Positions 10,658 to 23,346 of a stretch of DNA of 64,000 nt are shown here, piece by piece. Location of the stretch: contig JAQFVV010000112.1 of the NCBI GenBank assembly GCA_028023455.1, positions 2,106,001-2,170,000 on the forward strand, written 5' to 3'. The notes below the pieces were generated by a model. The model was not told the DNA's origin. It searched no databases and worked only from the letters and a program-made list of their open reading frames with translations. The stretch comes from Epiperipatus broadwayi (taxonomy: Eukaryota > Onychophora > Udeonychophora > Euonychophora > Peripatidae). Position numbers and translations under genes: made by a program. Each line of letters begins with the position of its first letter. The first letter of the stretch is position 1.

Positions 10658-11465
10658 ATTAATATTATATGGATTTGTTGATGCAATAAGAAAGATAACG
10701 TTATAGTACTTTCTAAAGAAAATAAAGAATACTGGAAATAGAATTGGATAAGAAGAAAGAAGAAACATATATTTATATGAGTAGATAGAGCAGTTAATAT
10801 TTGAAAATATAAGTAGAATTTTTGAAGATTGCTGGGGTAATCGAAACCATCAATAGTGGTTGTAGAAAGCATTGTAAAAATAAAGAACATAAATGATATT
10901 AATATTATATGAATTTGGCAATGTAATAAAAAATATAAAGTGATAATAACAAACCTATACATGTGTTGAACATATATATACATAGTTATAGTACAATTTA
11001 ATTCAAACAAATGTACACATTATTAAAGGGGGGGGGGAGGTTTAATAAAGAAATAGATTGATACACTTATAAAAAAGACAGTATAGTAATAGATCAATAA
11101 ATAGAACAAAGAGATATCCGTATTAAGTGACTGGGTCTATAATAAATAGAAATGGTTAACAGGCGATTAAGCATAGGGCTAATACAATCTGGCATGCATA
11201 GAATTTATACATTCAAATTTACACATTTTAAAATTTTTCTATTTGATTCTCTCCCTCCCCATCCAAATTAATGTAAAAGGGATGCCTCAATAATGATTTT
11301 AAGAAAACAAATATTAAAAAAGATAATCAGAGAAAAAGAATACGGATTAAAAAGAAGATATAAAGAAATTTTGTTTAGAATGATTAAAAATTTTTTTTTA
11401 AAATAAAACAAAGGAAAAAATGAACAACAATTTTTAAAAATGGAATAGGATGTAAAATGACTTTT

Positions 11466-12471
11466 CCTTAGACCAAAGGTAGAGAACATCAGGTCCGTAG
11501 GCTAAGTCCAGCCCTCAAAAGCTCTTAATCAAGCCCCCAGACATTTTCACAAACATATAAAATATACATGTATAAAACTTCAACACGCACATAATGCAAA
11601 TATTGAATTAAGTAAAATAAAATATTTATTTTCTCAACTACATATTTCTCTCTCTTCAACCTTTTTAATAATCCTACTTCATTCTATCAGAAGTGCAATA
11701 TTCTAACAAATTATCGATATTGTGTGATCTATCTGATATGGGATTTAATTTATGATGCTGAGAGCATTTTGTTTGTTTGTTTTTTACAGTGATTTTTACA
11801 AGTAAACATATAACTAACAAAAATAAATATGGAATTTTATTTCATTTTATTATTATTATTATTATTATTATGCATTTAATTTTTTTATTACTATTAGGGT
11901 GGCTGAAGGAGTAAGATAACAAAAATTGGCATGGAAAATCACACATTTGAAAAGCAATAGACCAATGCATATGTGCATGATATATTTGAAAAGTATTTCA
12001 ATCGATAAAGAACAAATTAAGAAACATTATTATATCAAACATTTTGACTACAACAAAATTATTGAGAAGAAAGAAATATTAAAATAAAAAACTTGAAAAT
12101 GACTATATTTTAAGGTATAAACAAGTCAGAAAATTTGAAAACACTTTCTTAAGGAGTTTATAAAAGGCTGCATGTCAAGAGTATGAATGGAAAAATTGTA
12201 ATTAAATGTGAAGCAGCCATTAATAATAATGACAATTACTTTATTTTAAATTCACAAAAAAATGATGGTCCTCATTAAAAGATCAAAATTGAAATTGGTC
12301 TGCCCGTTGAAAAGGTTACCCATCCTTAATGATTAGATGTAAGTTGATTACATTTTTGATCAAATATAGTTAGCTAATTTTTAAGTCAATAATTATGTGT
12401 TGCCTGTAAAATGATAATAAATATGTAAATGGCCCTTGGCAGAAAAAAGGTTCCCCACTCCTGCCTTAGAC
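11466..12471. mobile_element. Non-autonomous hAT element, about 990 bp, with 8-bp TSD
   Basis: Element 11474-12463 is flanked by identical ccttagac at 11466-11473 and 12464-12471. The left end CAAAGGTAGAGAACATC and the reverse complement of the right end CAGGAGTGGGGAACC share the hAT pattern CAGGGGTnGGnAACC. Just inside, the left end has ccgtaggct..gtccagccctc and the right end has ggcccttggcag, as widespread in animal hAT elements. There is no transposase reading frame. An (ATT)n run lies inside. Confidence 0.85.
11848..11871. repeat. (TTA)n microsatellite
   Basis: Eight consecutive TTA/ATT units inside the hAT element. Confidence 0.9.
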
Positions 12472-12659
12472 AATAAAAAAAAAATTGTGTGTAGGATATA
12501 TCTAGAGACCTTGATAGTAAAGTTAAACATTTCCTTCTCTCCCCCAAAACCTTATTAAACTACAATATGTAGGGGATATGAGCCCAAACTTTCACATGAC
12601 CCACCACTCTATCTCATATCACTGATACACTTGAACACATATATGTCGAAAAGATAAAT

Positions 12660-12719
12660 AACCATCAATACACATATTTCATGCTAAACCAGCAATCATC
12701 AGTTGGTCCAGATGATAAA
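12660..12719 (-). ncRNA. Hammerhead ribozyme (FB-A), left arm copy 2
   Basis: CTGATGA, stem II TTGCTG/TAGCAT with one U-U and one G-U pair, GAAA, stem III AUA/UGU with a G-U pair, cleavage-site A. Stem I is weakened (TTGAT opposite ACCAA). Core intact. Confidence 0.6.
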
Positions 12720-13116
12720 TCAACCCCATACATATAGGCAATAAGTGCTCAGATATATATTAAGATAGCCAATCTTCATACTTTAATGGACAGGCTTCAA
12801 TCCACTCCAACTCTTCAACCATCCATCCAATTGAAAATCTGATGATGTACAGGATATATCTCTATGCAGATAGCTGCCTATCCCTTGTATATGTATTAAA
12901 TGGATTATGTTCTGTATATGAGAGGCCAGATTGACTTTAGGTCAACATGGATGTGACAAGAATCTTGGCCTCAGGCTGGTCTTTGAGCGTTCCATTATCA
13001 GATTTTCATCTGGATGGACAGTTGGTGTGGAGTGGATTGAAGCCTGTCTATCAAAGTATGACGATTGACTATCTTAATATATATCTGAGCACTTATTGCA
13101 TATATGTGTACAGATG

Positions 13117-13175
13117 ATAATCTGGACCAACTGATGATTGTTGGTTCAGCATGAAATACATATATTGGTGATTAT
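13117..13175 (+). ncRNA. Type I hammerhead ribozyme (FB-A), core intact
   Basis: ATAATC, a TGG bulge and ACCAA form the 5' side of stem I. Then come CTGATGA, stem II TTGTTG/CAGCAT (loop GTT), GAA, stem III ATA/TAT with a 2-nt loop and cleavage-site A. TTGGT and GATTAT pair back to ACCAA and ATAATC. The 59-nt length equals that of the FB-B motif although stems and loops differ in sequence. Confidence 0.75.
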
Positions 13176-13449
13176 TTATCTTTTCAGCATATATGCATTC
13201 AGTGTATCAGTGATATGAGATAGAGTGGTGAATAGTGGATCATGTGAAAGTCAGTGCTCATATACCCTATATATTACATACATTGATACAGGTATATAAT
13301 AAGCCTGTATTTCAGTTCTTATTAAACTATCTAAATGCATGTATTTTTTCAAATCAATTATTAATAAATCATTTGTCAACACAAACACATTTCCTCTTTT
13401 TATGTCATTTTTATAAATTCTTTCATTAATGTCAAATTTCATATGAAAT

Positions 13450-14440
13450 GACCCAAAGTAAAACACAAAAATTCTATATTTCTTTCACTCTTCTCACAAT
13501 TATTTTTTCCCACTCTGCATAGAACTTAACCTATTTTATCTTTCTATATCCTACATTCCATAAATAAGCATTTATATTTTTCCTCTCAATTCCATTCCAT
13601 AAATAAGCATTTATATTTTCCCTCCCAATTCCAGATAAGCCAAAGTTTTATTCCAATTTTCACTTCATTTATTTAAAGCTTCTATTTTTGCGCCAAAGAA
13701 CAATAACTTATCTTTATTGTTTTCATTTATTTAATTTTTTTCACACTTTTTTAATATATTTTTATTCTTATGAAGTTTTAAACTATTTTTATATTACATT
13801 CATTTTCTGCAATTCTATTTTTTTTTCTAACTTCTCCCATTTTTCATAATCATGGACCTACAATACATCTATTTACATCTAATTATTTCTAATGTAATTG
13901 TGATCTAAATTCTTAAAAAAAAAAAATCTGAACCTTCTGTGCATATGCTAGGTACCTGTTAAGCCTTTTAGTCAAGCTAAACCTCTTTCTATCCGAAAAT
14001 ATTACAATAACTTCATATATTTATAACTACTTATTGCAAAATCATTACATTCTCTTTACATCTACTTTCCATTGATTGTATAAATATATTTGTGATTTAA
14101 AATTGCTTGTCCTTAGAAAACCAAATAGTCAAAAACCCAGTAAACCAAGGAAAACATTCCCTCTCTCTGAAAATAGTATATATTTAAACATCTATTTTTT
14201 ACACCTTAATGACAATTCATTTAAATTTTCCTATTCTATCCGATTGCAATAAAATGTTTTGTTGAATCCATAAAGAGATTTAAAAAATCTCTAACTCTTT
14301 CTTTTCTTTATCTGTAAGCACCCCCCCCCCACCTTCTCCATACTATTTAACCTGATCTTTCAACATTCTATACTCCTCCACATACACCTCATTGACAGCT
14401 CAAATCTTTAATGCATTTTCCCCTCTCCCCTTCTATATAA
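13450..14440 (-). pseudogene. Decayed coding-like region, possibly LINE 5' half
   Basis: Base composition is strongly T-rich on the plus strand, as in minus-strand copies of the LINE-alpha coding sequence. Fragments such as YEKWEKLEKKI near 13830-13860 and NINAYLWN (twice, through a local duplication of about 41 bp at 13553-13635) can be read between stops. No diagnostic endonuclease motif was seen. It could equally be an unrelated A-rich relic. Confidence 0.25.
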
Positions 14441-14650
14441 TTTATTCTGATCCTCTTTCGTTCTTCATCTCGTCTCCACATGAACGGCATTTTCAACGTA
14501 AATCTTTATGTTTATTAACGTAATCTTTAAGCCATTTCTATCTTCTTTCTCCTATATATAAATATCGCGTTCTCGCATATTGTACCAAACGCGACCTCTA
14601 TTGTTAATAATGCACGTTATTATAAAAACATCTGGAGAAAATTTAAAAGA
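14441..14650. other. Short CpG-retaining stretch with TATA-like sequence
   Basis: Contains atatcgcgttctcgc and accaaacgcgacc next to ctcctatatataaat. CpG is rare in most of the window, so this cluster stands out. No transcript can be assigned. Confidence 0.3.
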
Positions 14651-15493
14651 TATTTGTAAAGGATATTTTTAATTAAAAAAAGAGAAAAAAAGCAATTGTA
14701 CAAAATTCAATTAAAAAAAAAAAATCAAACAAAGAAAAATAAAACATTTGTTATATGATTTTTTTTCTCTCTATGAAATTTAACTAGAACGAAGAAGAAA
14801 AAAAATTTATTTTAAAAACATTTACTCTTTTTTAAGGCCAGGAGAATGATTGTTGAATTTTTAAAATACTTTCCTTTTTTTAATTACAGTTAGAGCATAT
14901 ATTCCAATTCTATAAGAATGAATTTATTACAAGAAAGAATTTAAAATCTACTCATCCATGCATAATGATATCATTTAAAATAAAATAAAAACATTAGTTT
15001 AATTTCTGGATGATTATTCTTAATGGCTGCTACAGCTGGGTTGCTTTGCCCTCTGATCAACTGTTTGATTCATCTCCTTTCACATGCAGTATTAAATCTA
15101 TGCGATTGAAAATATATGAGACAATCAAAATATAATCAATATTTTTTTAGCGTATATAAACATATGGGTTTCTTGGTAGGGAGTTCGTAAAATATTAGAG
15201 TGCCTGATGAATCAGAATTGAAAGTGATCATGTGACCTTCGCTCCAAAGTCGGACACTTCATTGTTGCATCTAAAACCACACATTAACAATTTGTTTAAT
15301 AACTACAAGCTTTTTAATGTAAAAAAAAATATATATACTTATAAACCATAGGTTTGAAATACAGGCATTCTTCATATACCTGGAGCTTAATTGTAAACAT
15401 AGGGGATTTGAACACAGACATTTAAGCACCCTTCTATTATCCACACTATCTCATATCACTGATACACATAACCACAAACATGTAGAAAATATA

Positions 15494-15553
15494 AATACCA
15501 CCAATACACGTATTTTGTGCTGAACCAGCACTCATCAGTTGGTCCAGATTATC
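15494..15553 (-). ncRNA. Hammerhead ribozyme relic (FB-A), perfect 6-bp stem II
   Basis: CTGATGA, GTGCTG, GTT, CAGCAC: a fully paired stem II with the canonical G-C pair next to the core. The next box is AAAA, not GAAA. Sister copies read CATGAAA. Both are the expected decay products of an ancestral CACGAAA through its CpG. Confidence 0.7.
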
Positions 15554-15804
15554 ATCTCCCACATGCAGCGCTCAGTTTATATTAAGATAGCAAATCTTCA
15601 TACTTTAATGGACAGGCTTCAATCTACTTCAACCTCCAACTCTTCAATCATCCATACCATTGAAAATCTGATGGTGGAAACCCCAAATCCCATGCTGATG
15701 CCAATATTATTGCTATGCCTATGATGAATCAAGTCACTCTGACCCCTCAAGTATAGGACCATATCCATTTAAATACATTATGTATATGTGTGTGTGTGGG
15801 AGAT

Positions 15805-15863
15805 GATAATCTGAACCAACCAATGAGTGCTGGTTCAGCATAAAATATGTATATTGGTGATTA
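15805..15863 (+). ncRNA. Hammerhead ribozyme relic (FB-A), right arm copy 3
   Basis: Core mutated to CCAATGA and box to TAAAA. Stem II GTGCTG/CAGCAT, the short stem III and the outer stem I (ATAATC/GATTAT) are still readable. Confidence 0.6.
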
Positions 15864-15899
15864 TTTATCTTTCTACATGTGGTTATTAAACAGTACGAT

Positions 15900-17090
15900 T
15901 AAAATTGTGTGAATACAAATTTAAACAAAATATAATACAACACTAATTGCTGGTTCTTTTGACAGATAATTAATTTTTCAGTGATGAGTTAATGCCAGAG
16001 GATGAGAAGTAGATTCGAGATCTAAATTCTCAAAAGTGATTCTCAACTAAAGAAAAAGATCTAATCAAGTCAATGGAACAGTGGTGCCCAATCTGCCATT
16101 TGGGTACCCAAATATCTCTTGAATTTCAAAGCAATTAACCATGCGATTATTTTTTGTCTCGTTTTCAACACATGGTTTTCCAAGCAATTGGCCACATAAT
16201 TATATACTCTGAGTTAGAAATTTTAGATATTCAGAAATACCAAATAAAAATATAATGTATTTGCACCTACAATCACTGCTATATAATAAAACTTTCTTAT
16301 AGATATCAGTTTAACTATGATATTGGATTCGATTTTAAGAAATTACCATGCGTTTAATAATAATGATCATGAAGAATTTTTATATTGCTAGTGATAATAT
16401 AGTGTTTATTACAGTTAATGCTATTCAAAGGCAGATTTTTCGCTTTTAAAAACCAACTTTGCTGCCCTCTATTAACCAATAAATGTATTACAAACAACTT
16501 TTTATATTTTAGAGTAGCATATTCATTCTTGTATAACTGTTAATAAAACATTAGCGATTGGTCCAAAAACATTAACTTCAGTCGAAAAAATACACATTTT
16601 TTCTTTGTTTGTACACATTAAAACTTACAAATACCTTTTTCTACTATATAGATAAATACATGTCTTAACAAAGTTCTGTCTATTTAGAATAAAGAATATT
16701 TGTTTTATTATATATATCTTGCTATTCATTATTCTTAGTATTAGTGGGCTTATGCATATATATTTTTATAATGAATTATTATTTACAATGTATTTAATTA
16801 TTTCTGCAATAGATTTAACTTCTGCTATATCCAAAAGTAGTTACCACGCTATTGATTGGATTTCTACTAAAAATATTGATAAGAGAGCTACCGGTTGAAT
16901 AAGTATCAAAAAGTAACCACTTGGCAAATGGTGAATAGCAAACAAAACTTGGTTTGTTGTATAAACTATACACAGAAGAAGAGAAATGGACAGATAGTAA
17001 CTTATAAACAATTTTTGATATTTCAGTTAGCTCTTCAAACGTGTTAATAATTCCCCAAATTATATATACTATTATGCAAATTTAATACCC
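15900..17090. other. No gene or repeat recognised
   Basis: AT-rich sequence with scattered stops in all frames and no internal repetition visible. Confidence 0.45.
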
Positions 17091-17109
17091 AAGTATAACT
17101 CGAAGGATT

Positions 17110-17530
17110 ACAAAAATCATAAAAGATGTGGATGACTTGTAAAACAATGTTACCCCATATGTCAACTATGCAGAAATGATGAGGAAACCTTCACCCATCT
17201 AATTAGATCATACACAGGCCTAAACACATAAAAAAAAATCATTTATGAAAGGACAAAAATAGATTACTACACAATTACCTCCTTGAAGGGTAGTATCCAA
17301 ACCAAACATTTTGCCATTGTAAGACTGCCACTTTTCTTCACAATGGCCTTATGGTTGATGAGATGCCACAAAATCTTCCACTTCCCTCAGCAAAATGAGA
17401 CAAAATTCTTTCTAAACACAATCAAGAAACTAAAGAAGGGAGATGAAGTCATGGCCTCACCAAACTGACACAAAGACACCTGGATCTTATTCGATGTCTA
17501 AATAATCCCATAAAGCAAGAAAAAAACAGA
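17110..17530 (+). pseudogene. LINE C-terminal fragment with zinc-knuckle-like motif
   Basis: Around 17150-17215 one frame reads PICQLCRNDEETFTHLI, a CxxC...H pattern like the C-terminal CCHC of many LINE reverse transcriptases. The usual last Cys is replaced. It is followed after a stop by a 61-codon open stretch (17283-17468). The sequence differs from LINE-alpha, so it is a separate, old element. Confidence 0.45.
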
Positions 17531-17539
17531 AGGACCATT

Positions 17540-19735
17540 AATAGTCCAACAAACTAACACACACTTATTAAGACTGTTTAAACAAAATTATACACTAGTT
17601 TCAATGTCAATACTTTACGCATAAATAATGAATATCATGTATCACAACAACTTTCATCTACTTGTATAACATTAACCTGAATAAATATTTTTTGGAAAAA
17701 AAAGTAGATATTTCTGGGATTAGAATTCCAGCCCTGCTGGAGGATCTGTTAAGCATACATGAATTACCTCACCTTGTTTATCTGCTATTTCTTTTATAAT
17801 CTTGTAATAATTAATTTATTGAAATGTGCACATACTTGGGGGGACTTAATTAACTTTCTATTAGATCAATTAGTCTCTTTGTATTTTTAATTAATTAGCA
17901 ACCAATAAAAATGCTTCAGTTTTTAAGTTCGCAATGATTATCCACTGAGCTAAATGTGCAATGTGATATTCAAAATTTATGATTATAAAAAAACAAGCAA
18001 ATACAATAATCATCTTGTATTTTTAAACTCATTATTCATGGTTTGAAAAAAATTAAGGAAAATATATATATATAAATTCATAAACTTTGCACAAATATCC
18101 AGCTGTATGAGTGCCATCATGAAACATCTCTGTTAGTCATTTCTTCATCTTTAGCACTTAGTTTGCTCTCAGTTTTTAATGTACTTTTTGTAACTTCGTA
18201 ATGTGTAAAATTTTTAAATTAAATTATGTATGTGTATACACGTATGCTAAAATATTATTTAGGGTTTACTAATATCTATTATTTCAGTAAACTACTGGAA
18301 GATTTGAAATCAAATGTAGTGGTTATAGGATCCTGGACGATTATACTTTATCAGATCAAACTTAAATTTTCATTGGAAGTATAAATTAGATTATGAAATT
18401 TATTGCAAAAATGTTTAATGCTCAAAAAGATTGGTGATAGAAGAAGAGGATGATTAGTAATGAAATGAGTAATTGTTGTCATGGTAATGAATGTAACTTT
18501 TGAAGAGCTTGAAAAGTTGAAAAGATTGTAATAAATCATTCTGGAGAATTGCCAGGTCATGTTTATATATTAAAAGGTCATGTTTATATAAAAGATATTA
18601 ACTCATCTAATAATAATATTAATAACATTATAAACAATAATTACTGAAAGTCTATTACAAAACAAAATTAAAATTTAAGGTGTCACCATTGTATATTATT
18701 TTACACTACATCAACTGCAGCAAGATCAGAAAAATATTTATATTACCAATAGAGAATGTTTACAAACTATTTTACAAATATACATTGTGAGGCACACATT
18801 CTCAAATTTATAAGTAGCCATTTTGTTTATTTTAATAAAAGATCAGCGTTTTAGCCTTTCTTTTTTTTATTATCTGACTTTATATAAAAATAATATACAA
18901 TGTTTTTTAAATATTTTATGACAATTTTTATATCCTAGTTAATTTCAATGGATCTTTTTTGCTAATGGATTCTGCATTTTCGATAATGAACTTGGCAAAA
19001 GTAAACTACAGTAGTTGTGTTACTGTTAAAATAATATGTTATCCTTTTAAGATATTTCTGCTCTGAAGTAAACTGAGATATCTAAACAACAGATGATATT
19101 TGATCTAATGATATACCAGATCACAGTTTAATAATTTGTGACATTTCGGATTTCATTACAATTCGCTGACCTCTCTTATATCAACAAGATATCAATTTAT
19201 CATACACTCATAACCTGGATTCAAATTCAAAGCAAGACTGAAAACTTTTCAGATAAGTAAAATATCCCTAAGAAAATCCAGTGTACTTTTACCAGAGTCA
19301 TCCAAGTAGATATTCAATAATGGTTGGTAAATGAGAATCTAGTTTATTTCATTCCATTTTATTTCAGCAGAAATTTTGATATCATACTATTTCAAAGAGA
19401 AAAAAATAATAGTAATTAAATAAATGATGATAATGATGATGATGATATGATATGGAAAGGCATCTCTTAATAAAATCAGAAGTCTCTGTGTATAGGATAT
19501 ATTTCCCAGAAAGCCTATTAGCTAAATTAAATATTCTCTCTCTTCAAAGATTTTAAATATCATAATAAACTTATGACTGTTTGATAACTTTATTATCCTG
19601 TCCTCATGGTCTCCAATTTTGATATAAAGACTTTAACAAGGATATTACAAAATCTCTTACTTTTTTCATTTTCTTAATCTTTAAATTTTTTTCTGTTCTT
19701 CAAATAATTTATATTGGTTTTCTATCTTGCAATGG
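17540..19735. other. No gene recognised
   Basis: AT-rich, with a short (GAT)n run near 19426-19446. The small reading frames carry no motif. Confidence 0.45.
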
Positions 19736-19744
19736 GATACACTA

Positions 19745-20722
19745 TAGCTTCTCCTTTATCCGAGTCAAGAATCTCTCAGCCCTTATGGGGAGAAACCTGT
19801 TAGCCACCTTTCCCTTTCCTTTCCATTACCCACCCTGTTTTTCCCATATTCTTCTCTTTCTTGTTCTAACCTATTTCCACAACATTATCTTTGGCCACTT
19901 TATGATTTTATATCTAGATCCTCCTTATCTTTTCCAAATCCAGCATAAAAACCAAGAACCCACTTCATGTATAATCACATTTATTCTTTCACAAGTTCAT
20001 TGTTTGTACTCTTTTTTCTTGTAATCATTTACACCAATTAACAGATGCCTAATATTTTCTATGCCTTCCTTACATAACTTGCAAACTAAATCATCATTCC
20101 CCCATTTATGTGTATATTCCTTTGTTGCTGATCCTTGCTATTATTGTAAATTAAATGACACCCAATATTCTGTTTATTTCTATATATATTTAAATTCTTT
20201 TTATTCTCCATACTAGTTCTCCATCTCTCCAACTCCCTATTCTTTATTAATGCATCTATTCTTCTATCCCATTCTTTGCCATTATAACACTCAACAATTC
20301 TCTTAATATAATCATCCCATCTTTTCTACAAGTATACTGACATAAAGTCTTTACCCAAATCTTCTGCATACAATTACTATCTTTCTCACCCATCTTGTTG
20401 CCTGTCCTTTACTCATAATCCAATCAAATACTATTTGGGCTACTCTCATTATCCACAAATTGTCATCTAACAAACATTTTCATTTTGCTTTTTGCATCTC
20501 TCATATAAAAACTTGACCATCCCATTTCTCCTTGCAATGCCTTCTTTGCAGTCCATACATCTACATATAATCCATGTCTTCCTACTTCTCTTTGTACTTC
20601 TCCCAAGTAATCTACACGTAACACATGGATACCGTAAGTTAACCCTGCTACCACTCCCCTCCATAAAATTCTTGCTACATCATATTTATTATATGAAAAC
20701 ACTTCCAATTTCTTTATCTTAT
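19745..20722 (-). pseudogene. LINE-alpha copy, 5'-truncated and frameshifted
   Basis: Reading leftwards on the minus strand it begins near 20720 with the block coding for FSYNKYDVA and passes GEMGWSSFYMRDAKSK (near 20495-20545). It ends with the shared 3' tail (ggagaagc) at about 19745. Overlapping open stretches in two frames at 20463-20708 show at least one frameshift. The plus-strand frames here are shadows. Confidence 0.85.
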
Positions 20723-20984
20723 AAAGTGGTCAGTTAGTAATGACATCTATCATCAGCTCTAGACACCACAAAATAAGTATAAATAATTCATAAACAAGAG
20801 ATAATAACTGCCATTGCCTTTTACCACATGTAACAAATATTAAAGAGCTGTATTTTGCAACATGAAAAAAATAAAATGCATCAAACAATACCATGTCCAT
20901 AAAATAAAGCAAGAGTACAATTTTTATTAAATCTAGAACCATCTGTATTACTGACTTCATTCCAGATTAACAAAGTCTTAGATG

Positions 20985-21195
20985 ATACATCTACCATTAC
21001 AATATTGAATCCACTAGACTACAAATGTAATATAATGAGCATCCTAATAGCTCTAAACAAGTTTTCTGATAAATGCCTGGAGAGAAGGCATTTAATATCT
21101 CTATCTAGAATTATATCTATCCCCAAACTGATTTTGAGTCTGATGAGCTATCAGCTTGAGACTGATTTGGGGATAGGAATAATCTAGATAAATAT
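20985..21195. mobile_element. FB-C foldback hairpin with hammerhead relic
   Basis: Starts with tgagcatcctaatagctct. The centre is a strong palindrome: tctatccccaaactgat against its reverse complement atttggggatagg near 21165-21176. Other FB-C members are at 28900, 33840 and 50325. Confidence 0.7.
21113..21178 (+). ncRNA. Hammerhead relic (FB-C) at palindrome centre
   Basis: CTGATGAG is followed by a disturbed stem II and AGCTTGAGAC where GCTCGAAAC would be expected, then gatttggggatagg. The CTGATGAG form and the TG in place of CG fit decay of a canonical hammerhead. Not expected to be active. Confidence 0.45.
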
Positions 21196-21399
21196 TTTAA
21201 ATGCTCTCTCTTCTGTCATTTATCAGAAAAGCTAGTTTAGATCTATTAGCACCCTCATTATATATATATATATAGGGGTATATTGGTATTCGACCTGCTG
21301 TAAAATATCTAACTTTGTGATCTCGTAAAATAATATCTGCATGGGATCTTCGGACAAATTTAATTAACCCAAAGTCAAAATAATAAGCAAGCATTGGGG

Positions 21400-22200
21400 T
21401 GGACTAAACTTTTTGATGTCCTCCAAAATGGAAATGAAAGCAACAATTTTCTTTGTGCATTCTCCTCTATATAAATTTGGCCAATGCTGATGTGCAAACC
21501 CTCATTTTTTATTCTGTTATTTAAATCTCAAAGTCTTTCAATAACCTGCATGTGGACACATATTTGTGAATCTATAAGTTATAACAGTGGGTAACTTGAA
21601 AAAAAAAAGTTCAATATATTTTACAAGATTGCACAGTTAGAATAATTAACGCCAAATAAATATGGTGCAAAATCGCAAAGTTAGCATAATTATTCCCCAA
21701 TTTGGTTGTGTTATTTCACAGTAGGTTTAATACCAAAGTACCTATATGTATTCTTACAAATGCTTAAAAAAAAAAAATCATAAACACCTAAAGATATTAA
21801 CAAAAATAATTAACAAAAAGTAGAATACCTTATAGTTTACTTTAACACCATTATCTGTTGCAAACATTTTAAACAATACATTGCAAAAATCACATACTTA
21901 AAATACAACTATTTTTAATATATATATACACACACACATAAAATAAGTGATCAAAAAAACAAAATAAAATATCAACCCATTTCTTATTATAAAAATTGAT
22001 AACGATAAAATACAAAAGATACAATACTGAGATCTTAAATTGGTAAAATTTAGCTGTGTATACTTGTATGAAAATATGCAGGCAATTTCTTATGATTAAA
22101 TAAATGCAAACACAAATGAAAATAAAATTGAAAGAAATGAAAATATTTTTTCACCAATTTTTTTTTTAATATTTTTAAAATTATGGATAAGTAAATCAGT
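21400..22200. other. No gene recognised
   Basis: AT-rich filler with poly-A runs. Nothing else seen. Confidence 0.45.
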
Positions 22201-22254
22201 GGGTTTTGAGACAGGAAAAGTTGTGATCCTATTATATCGCCATCATTATCCTTT

Positions 22255-22450
22255 TCAATGGATAGGTGACATTTTAAACTGGATTCTAGAATAGTGTAAA
22301 AGACCTAGAAAAAGACCACATGTGAGATGGATAGATGAAATAAAAAAGTGTGCTGAGGTGATGTGAAGAAGAGAGGCTAGAGATTAGAGAAGATGGATTG
22401 AACTTGGAGAGATTTTCATTCTGCAGTGGATTGATAATTGTTGAAAATAA
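22255..22450 (+). pseudogene. LINE-beta 3' end fragment
   Basis: Reads RPRKRPHVRWIDEIKKC and, after a stop, RRWIELGEIFILQ, then a short tail ending gattgataattgttg. Same family and order as 28640-28870 and 60720-61040. Typical of the extreme C-terminus of animal endonuclease-reverse transcriptase type LINEs. Confidence 0.7.
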
Positions 22451-22459
22451 AATCGTATT

Positions 22460-23120
22460 ATATATAAGTACATATACATATAATAAATAACAACAATTTT
22501 TAAAGCTTTATGTGGAATATTGTTAATGATATTAAGATTATAAAAAAGTTCAACAACCAACTGCAAAGTGCATAGAACATGTTTATATACCTCTATTTAT
22601 AGTTTGCATGAATTCACAATATAAAAGTTGTATAAATTATCCGCAATATCTTAATCAAGCAATATTCATAACTTCCAATTATCAATATTTATAAATCATT
22701 TAACAAATCAATAATAATTACATTTCCAGTCATTTTAAGCATATAAATTATTAATATTACATAATTAAGGATATATAAATTTTACTAAACCATATGATTA
22801 CGGTTGTAATTCAAAGGCTAATATCATTTATTTATTGCCATAGTAACAAACGACAATCAATTAAATGTTAAAATATGTGTAATAAAAAAATGATATTGAA
22901 TAACTTATACATATATATAAAATATTAATAAGCGCATTTGGGAATAATTTTTAATAAATGAGAAGTATATTTTAAAACTTTCTGATGCAAATTTAATTAT
23001 TAATATAATATTACTTAATATAAAATGAATGCATTAATTTCTTACATTGCGTATGTTTTAGCGACAACCAAACCACAATAAAACAATATAAGACAAGAAT
23101 CGCTCTTTCTTTAATCAGTG
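22460..23120. other. No gene recognised
   Basis: Very AT-rich, no repeats or frames of note. Confidence 0.45.
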
Positions 23121-23127
23121 ATTATTA

Positions 23128-23242
23128 GATGCATATAAAATCCCTATCTTAGTATTTAAATCCCCATTCTTGTAATGATTTTTGGCTTTAAGCTTTATCA
23201 TTGAGGTCTAGGATTCAATATTGGAAGAAATGCAAATTTGCA
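23128..23242. repeat. Left arm of an inverted repeat that encloses a LINE
   Basis: Blocks tgcatataaaatccctat, agtatttaaatcccc, gaggtctaggattcaa and gaagaaatgcaaat recur reverse-complemented and in reverse order at 24828-24942. Confidence 0.75.
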
Positions 23243-23346
23243 ACCAGCCAAAAACTTGAAATTCAAATCGGACTATGGTTTAGATTTGAAGTCAACCTGC
23301 TTGAATAATTTCATAGATCTGATTACTAAAGTTTACACTAGGTGGC

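Larger units (their letters stand above)
10451..10950 (+). repeat. FB-F repeats, two to three diverged copies
   Basis: Three degenerate copies of a block: ctgaa(ga)aagattgctggggcaat, gaaac, then tgtc(a/t)atagtggttgtaaaaagtaataaagaacataaatgat. One is interrupted by the SINE at 10535-10641. The 145-codon minus-strand frame here is formed across repeats and the SINE and is not a gene. Confidence 0.65.
12562..13320. mobile_element. FB-A foldback element, copy 2
   Basis: Left arm from tatgtaggggatatgagccc to about 12848. The right arm runs from about 12900 to gatacaggtatataataagcctgtatttcag at about 13316. The right arm includes the outer tip also seen at the left of copies 1 and 6, which helps define the true end. 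The central spacer contains sequence not shared with copy 1. One ribozyme per arm on opposite strands. Confidence 0.85.
15350..15895. mobile_element. FB-A foldback element, copy 3 (right end truncated)
   Basis: Left tip gaaatacaggcattctt, then acatagggg, cacagaca and the FB-A interior. The right arm stops near 15893 after tgtggttatt. It belongs to a sub-type with aaccagcactcatcagttgg (GTGCTG stem II) rather than the gcaatcatcag version. Confidence 0.8.

Noticed and set aside
10573-11010. 145-codon minus-strand reading frame
   Set aside because: Runs across a SINE and several FB-F repeats, so it is a composite of non-coding repeats.
20492-20737. Plus-strand 81-codon frame
   Set aside because: Antisense shadow of the LINE-alpha copy, whose minus strand reads the family motifs.
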